A stretch of 64,000 bases of DNA from Rhodobacter sp. 24-YEA-8 (GTDB lineage: Bacteria > Pseudomonadota > Alphaproteobacteria > Rhodobacterales > Rhodobacteraceae): positions 1,997,001 through 2,061,000 of the forward strand of contig NZ_FNSK01000001.1 of NCBI RefSeq assembly GCF_900105075.1, read 5' to 3'. The notes beneath the pieces were generated by a model. That model was given only the letters and a program-made list of their open reading frames with translations, was not told the DNA's origin and did no database searches. The position numbers and the translations under genes are program-made. Positions 60,274 through 64,000 of the stretch are shown piece by piece. Numbering within the stretch: the stretch's first letter is position 1; every line of letters starts with the position of its first letter.

Positions 60274-61524
60274 ATGGGTCGTTACTCCTCCGACATTACC
60301 ATTATCGGCGCCGGGGTGATCGGCCTTACCATCGCTGCGCGGCTGATCGCCGAGGGGCGTGAGGTTACCCTGATCGAGCCGGGTGAGCCGGGCATGGGCG
60401 CCTCTTATGGCAATGCCGGGACAGTGGCCGATTATGCGGTGGCGCCGGTTGGTACGCCCGATGTGCTGAAATCCCTGCCCTCCTTGCTTTTCAACCACAA
60501 TTCGCCGTTGGCGATCCGCCACTCGGCGCTGCTTTCGCTGACGCCCTGGCTGGTGAAATTCGCACGCCAGAGCCTGCCCGGCCCGGCCCGGCGCAATACG
60601 GAGGCGATTGCGGGGCTGCTTGCCGGGGCCAATCCGCTGTGGAAAGCGCTGGCTGCCGAGGCCGGTGCCACAGATCTGATCCGGCCGCGCGGCTGCCTTT
60701 ACATCTTCCGAGAAGAAAGCCAGCTCGGGCCCGCGAGGATCGAGATGGAGGCGCGGCGCAGGTTGGGCGTTCAGGTCGAAATGCTGACCGGCGGGCAGCT
60801 CGCCGGGCTGGAACCGGGCCTGCCCTTCCATGCCGGTGCCGCCTATTTCCCACAGGCGATTTTCCTTTCGGATCCCGGGCGGATGATGCAGCGCCTGGCT
60901 GCACTTGTGATGCCGCGCGCACAGCTGATCCGGGGCCGCATCGACCAGCTCCGCCGCGACATCACCGGTGTTGTGCTGAACGGCCGCTCCGATGATGGCA
61001 GCCCTTTGCAGATCCTCTCGCGCCGGGTCGTCATCGCCGCCGGCGCTCATTCGCGCGCCCTCGCAGCCCAGGCCGGCGACCGGATCCCGCTGGAAACCGA
61101 ACGGGGCTACCATGTCGAATGGGATATGGCCGAGCTGCCACTCACCCGCCCCGCCTGCGTGACCGAACGCGGCTTTTACCTCTGCCCGATGCAGGGGCGG
61201 CTGCGGGTGGCGGGCACGGTCGAGCTTGGCGGCCTCAGGTTGCCGCCCTCGCCGCATCGTATCGCGAAACTGGTCGAGGGCGCGCGGAAGCTGTTCCCCG
61301 ACCTGCCCGGCCCCTCGCGCAGCTGGATGGGGTTTCGCCCTTCGATCCCCGATTCAGTGCCGGTGATCGGCCCGTCGAAAGGCGGTGCCGATGTGCTCCT
61401 GGCCTTCGGGCATGGCCATATCGGCCTGACGCTGGCACCAAAGACCGCCGATCTGATCACCGATCTGATCCAGGGCCGCAGCCCGGGCGCGGAACTCACC
61501 CCCGCGCTGCCGTCGCGTTTCTAG
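60274..61524 (+). CDS. FAD-dependent oxidoreductase (DadA/DAO family)
   Basis: A 416-residue DAO-fold flavoprotein. The FAD-binding motif is DITIIGAGVIGLTIAARLIAEGREVTLIE with GASYGNAGTVADYAVAPVGTPDVL, the signature of D-amino-acid dehydrogenase (DadA)-like enzymes. The C-terminal flavin block reads GFRPSIPDSVPVIGPSKGGADVLLAFGHGHIGLTLAPKTADLITDL. It would oxidise an amine or amino acid released late in the pathway. A short imperfect hairpin (GCCGGTCCC ... GGGGCCGGC, 60221-60246) separates it from the alcohol dehydrogenase gene. Confidence 0.92.
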   Translation: MGRYSSDITIIGAGVIGLTIAARLIAEGREVTLIEPGEPGMGASYGNAGTVADYAVAPVGTPDVLKSLPSLLFNHNSPLAIRHSALLSLTPWLVKFARQSLPGPARRNTEAIAGLLAGANPLWKALAAEAGATDLIRPRGCLYIFREESQLGPARIEMEARRRLGVQVEMLTGGQLAGLEPGLPFHAGAAYFPQAIFLSDPGRMMQRLAALVMPRAQLIRGRIDQLRRDITGVVLNGRSDDGSPLQILSRRVVIAAGAHSRALAAQAGDRIPLETERGYHVEWDMAELPLTRPACVTERGFYLCPMQGRLRVAGTVELGGLRLPPSPHRIAKLVEGARKLFPDLPGPSRSWMGFRPSIPDSVPVIGPSKGGADVLLAFGHGHIGLTLAPKTADLITDLIQGRSPGAELTPALPSRF

Positions 61525-61533
61525 AAGCGGCCC

Positions 61534-61573
61534 TGCCGCAGCCAGCGGCTTTCCCTTGCCGCAGCCAGCGGCT
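61534..61573. repeat. Tandem repeat of a small hairpin
   Basis: TGCCGCAGCCAGCGGCT occurs twice with a 23-base period (61534-61550, 61557-61573). Each copy can fold as GCCGC-AGCCA-GCGGC. They lie between the oxidoreductase stop and the PLD start. Confidence 0.85.
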
Positions 61574-61602
61574 AGCATGGCCCCGGATCAGACAAAGCGG
61601 CC

Positions 61603-62958
61603 ATGTATTACCTGTTCGAACATTTCCTGATCGTGTCTGGCGTCCTCGCGGTTGCGAGCGCCATGGTGCTGGCGTTGCAGCCGCGCCGCACGCCGCAAAG
61701 TTCGGCCGCCTGGATCCTGTTCATCATCATGGTGCCCTATGTCGCGGTGCCGGTCTTCCTGGTGCTGGGCTTTCGCAAATCGGGCCGCAGCTTTCCGGCG
61801 ATCCGCTTTTCGCCACATCCCGCCCTGCCCGAGACCGAGCCGCCACCGCTTGCGCATGTCTTCACCAGTCTTGGCGCGCCGCCGGCGGTGGGCGGCAATC
61901 TGATCCGCCTGCACGAGACACCAGAGGCCGCGAGCGCCGCGCTGGATGAGGTGATCCTTGGTGCAAAGACGCGGCTGGATATCCTGATCTACGTTCTGGC
62001 CCGCGATGAAAGCGGCTACCGCTTTCTCGATCTTCTCAGGCGCAAGCTGCATGAAGGGGTCAGGGTGCGGCTCTCGGTCGACTGGCTTGGCAGCCATTCC
62101 CGCCCGCGCCGCGCGCTGCGCGAATTCGTCGCCGCCGGGGGCGAACTGCGCTATTTCTCGCCGCTCGACCATCTGACCGACACCGCCCATCTGAACCTGC
62201 GCAATCACCGCAAGATGGTGATCGCCGATTGTGCCCTTGTCTGGTCGGGTGGGCGCAATGTCGGCGATGAATACCTCGCCTCGCCGCCCGGCAAATGGGT
62301 GGATCTGAGCTTTACCGCCGAAGGCCCGGTGGTCGACAGTTTCAACGCGGTCTTCGCCTCGGATTGGGAAGTGGCGGGCGATCCCCTGTCTGATCCGGTG
62401 CCGCCCGCCGTCGCACCTCGCGGCGAGGCGCTGTTGCAGCTGGTTCCCGCCGGGCCGGACGAGCCGCAGGATGTGCTGCATGACGGGCTGGTCGCCGCGA
62501 TCTACCGGGCGCGCCGCCGGGTCTGGATCGCGACGCCCTATTTCGTGCCGACCGATGCGCTGGCCCAGGCGCTTGCGACAGCGGCGCGCAGCGGGGTCGA
62601 TGTCCGGGTCTTTCTGCCGCGGAAATCAAACCAATGGACCACCGATCTGGCGCGCGGCCCCTATATCCGCGCCTTGCAACCGACCGGCGTCGGCTTTCAC
62701 TTTTTCCGGCCCGGCATGATGCATGCGAAAGCCGGGCTGATCGACGATGGCTGCTGGATAGGATCGGCGAATTTCGACGTCCGCTCGATGCTGCTGAATT
62801 TCGAACTGGCAGTGATGGCCTGGGATACGGCCACCGTCGCGGCCATCAGCCGCTGGTTCGACCGCCTGTTGCCCGATTGCGATGACAGCCTGCCCGCCCC
62901 CGGTTTCCTCCGGCGCCTGACCGAAGGCGTCTTCCGTCTCGGAGCGCCTATATTGTGA
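61603..62958 (+). CDS. cls: Cardiolipin synthase-like phospholipase D protein
   Basis: A 451-residue PLD-superfamily enzyme. Two N-terminal hydrophobic segments (FEHFLIVSGVLAVASAMVLAL; AAWILFIIMVPYVAVPVFLVLGF) match cardiolipin synthase A-type anchors. Two HKD motifs are present: LRNHRKMVIADCALVWSGGRNVGDEY and MMHAKAGLIDDGCWIGSANFDVRS. It probably condenses phosphatidylglycerol to cardiolipin; a general phospholipase D cannot be ruled out. The stop overlaps the next GTG start. Confidence 0.92.
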   Translation: MYYLFEHFLIVSGVLAVASAMVLALQPRRTPQSSAAWILFIIMVPYVAVPVFLVLGFRKSGRSFPAIRFSPHPALPETEPPPLAHVFTSLGAPPAVGGNLIRLHETPEAASAALDEVILGAKTRLDILIYVLARDESGYRFLDLLRRKLHEGVRVRLSVDWLGSHSRPRRALREFVAAGGELRYFSPLDHLTDTAHLNLRNHRKMVIADCALVWSGGRNVGDEYLASPPGKWVDLSFTAEGPVVDSFNAVFASDWEVAGDPLSDPVPPAVAPRGEALLQLVPAGPDEPQDVLHDGLVAAIYRARRRVWIATPYFVPTDALAQALATAARSGVDVRVFLPRKSNQWTTDLARGPYIRALQPTGVGFHFFRPGMMHAKAGLIDDGCWIGSANFDVRSMLLNFELAVMAWDTATVAAISRWFDRLLPDCDDSLPAPGFLRRLTEGVFRLGAPIL

Positions 62959-63695
62959 CCGACACCTCCCTGCGTATCGCCAGCTACAATATCCGCAAGG
63001 CGCTTGGCACCGACCGGCGGCGCGATCCGGCCCGGGTCCTGCGGGTGATTGCCGCGCTCGGGGCTGATGTCGTCGCGCTGCAGGAGGCTGATCTGCGCCT
63101 CGGCCAGCGCCGCCCGATCTTTGACGAGGCCGAAGTGTTTCGCCGCACCGGCCTGCTTCCGGTCCGTTTTGACCATGGCCGCGACAGCCTCGGCTGGCAC
63201 GGCAATGCGCTGCTGGTCTCTCCCGGGTTCAGGGTGATCTCGCAAAGCCATCACGACCTGCCGGGGCTGGAGCCGCGCGGCCTCGTCTCAGCTTTGCTCG
63301 AACGCGACGGCCGGCGCCTGCGGGTCACCGGTGTGCATCTGGGCCTCTTGCGCCATTCGCGGCGCCGGCAACTCTCGGCGCTGCTGGATATGCTGCCCGA
63401 AGAAGAAGACACCGCCATGCTGATCGCCGGCGATTTCAACGAACGCTCGCTGGAAGTGGGTCTCGGGCGGCTGTCGAAACGGTTCCGGATCCTCTCCGGT
63501 GGCCCGACCTATCATTCCCGCCACCCGGTCTTTGCGCTGGACCGTATCGCGATCTCGGAGGGGTTCACCATGGCCGAGGCCTCTGTCCATCGAAGCCCCG
63601 AGGCCAGCCGCGCGTCAGATCACTTGCCCCTGGTTGCAGATTTGCGCCTGTCGCATATGGCCGATGACGGCGCAGATATCTCTCAGCTGCTGTAA
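62955..63695 (+). CDS. Endonuclease/exonuclease/phosphatase family protein
   Basis: A 246-residue EEP-superfamily hydrolase. Motifs in order are LRIASYNIRKALGTDRRRDPARVLRVI, ADVVALQEADLRLG (metal Glu), GDFNERSLEVGL, RHPVFALDRIAIS and SRASDHLPLVADLRL (catalytic His). GTG 62955 overlaps the PLD stop by four bases. Relatives next to cardiolipin synthase genes are common and may act on lipids or nucleic acids. The 3' end overlaps the convergent gene at 63683 by 13 bases. Confidence 0.93.
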   Translation: MTDTSLRIASYNIRKALGTDRRRDPARVLRVIAALGADVVALQEADLRLGQRRPIFDEAEVFRRTGLLPVRFDHGRDSLGWHGNALLVSPGFRVISQSHHDLPGLEPRGLVSALLERDGRRLRVTGVHLGLLRHSRRRQLSALLDMLPEEEDTAMLIAGDFNERSLEVGLGRLSKRFRILSGGPTYHSRHPVFALDRIAISEGFTMAEASVHRSPEASRASDHLPLVADLRLSHMADDGADISQLL

Positions 63696-64000
63696 CCGAA
63701 GCACTTCTGATAGGCGACACTCGCCTCTCCCGCAGCGATATCATTGATGATGTCGGCAGCATCAGGCGGCAGGACGCGGGCCTCGCCCTCCAGCCTGCGC
63801 TTGACTTCATAGCCGCGACCAAAGCTCTCGAAGCCCGCGAAAGGGTCACCGTCAAGCGGCCAGTCCAGCCAGTCACCAAGACTGCGTTGTGCGGCCGGAT
63901 CCAGCATCAGCTCTTCGAACCGACACACCCTGAGCCGGTCACCATGCGTTCCGGCAAGCGATACCAGCGCGCGCGTCGCCGTCTGCAAATAGGCTTCGAT
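63683..64000 (-). CDS. Sulfotransferase-like protein, C-terminal part (cut by window edge)
   Basis: The last 105 codons of a minus-strand gene whose start lies beyond position 64000. The part seen (GDRLRVCRFEELMLDPAAQRSLGDWLDWPLDG ... GYEVKRRLEGEARVLPPDAADII, ending YQKCFGYSS) has the layout of the C-terminal end of sulfotransferase-family proteins, where the R-x-x-E-x-L-x-x-D-P segment follows the PAPS-binding core. The catalytic N-terminus is outside the window, so the assignment is tentative. Confidence 0.65.
   Translation of the reverse strand: MEAYLQTATRALVSLAGTHGDRLRVCRFEELMLDPAAQRSLGDWLDWPLDGDPFAGFESFGRGYEVKRRLEGEARVLPPDAADIINDIAAGEASVAYQKCFGYSS

Noticed and set aside
61534..61573. 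Short repeats as a CRISPR array
   Set aside because: Only two units, a six-base gap and no cas genes; better explained as a tandem duplication.

Overview
The window is GC-rich chromosomal DNA from an alphaproteobacterium, most likely a member of the Rhodobacteraceae (Paracoccus/Rhodobacter relatives). The evidence is a class I PHA gene set with CTGC-N3-GCAG operators, a heterotetrameric sarcosine oxidase operon, the order hom-glpX-recJ, a DUF982 protein, many GTGA/ATGA gene overlaps, and dispersed GC-rich hairpin elements ending in a CCGGGATATTT box. The species was not determined.

Layout. 0.5-2.3 kb: two overlapping alpha/beta hydrolases. 2.4-7.2 kb: PHA granule genes, with phaZ divergent from phaC, then phaP and phaR. 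7.2-9.5 kb: a LysR regulator and a DegT-type aminotransferase. 9.6-15.7 kb (minus strand): soxB, a secreted hypothetical protein, soxD, soxA and soxG, followed upstream by glutamate dehydrogenase. 17.9-21.4 kb: three Tad-like pilus/surface genes (one with a VWA domain) and a small lipoprotein. 21.5-27.0 kb: hom, glpX, a decayed IS3-family fragment, and recJ.

27.1-35.4 kb: an 8.2 kb integrative mobilizable element inserted in the 3' end of tRNA-Glu, with 19-bp direct repeats at both ends. It encodes a tyrosine integrase, MobC, a MobA-type relaxase, a rolling-circle Rep, a membrane zinc-metalloprotease, a SieB-like superinfection-exclusion candidate and several small unknown proteins. No type IV secretion genes are present. 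The attachment core lies inside the integrase gene, so integration replaces the integrase C-terminus. Reconstructing the circle in silico gives a 37-codon in-frame tail in place of the 8 codons supplied by the tRNA.

35.9-38.3 kb: a MarR-GNAT fusion with a clear palindromic operator, then decayed prophage terminase and IS110 fragments. 38.3-41.2 kb: mgtC, a cold-shock gene, a DUF982 gene and tRNA-Lys. 41.9-50.1 kb: an extracytoplasmic flavin/redox-type cluster (flavoreductase, ApbE, PepSY membrane protein, DUF2271, EF-hand protein, TonB receptor), with a divergent beta-propeller gene. 50.2-51.9 kb: an Abhydrolase_9 membrane hydrolase.

51.9-61.5 kb: an RpiR regulator divergent from a TRAP transporter, a glutamine-synthetase-like ligase, an aldehyde dehydrogenase, an iron alcohol dehydrogenase and an FAD amine/amino-acid oxidoreductase. 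Together these suggest import and gamma-glutamylation of an amino alcohol or amine, followed by stepwise oxidation. 61.6-64 kb: a cardiolipin-synthase-like PLD, an EEP-family hydrolase, and the 3' end of a sulfotransferase-like gene cut by the window edge.
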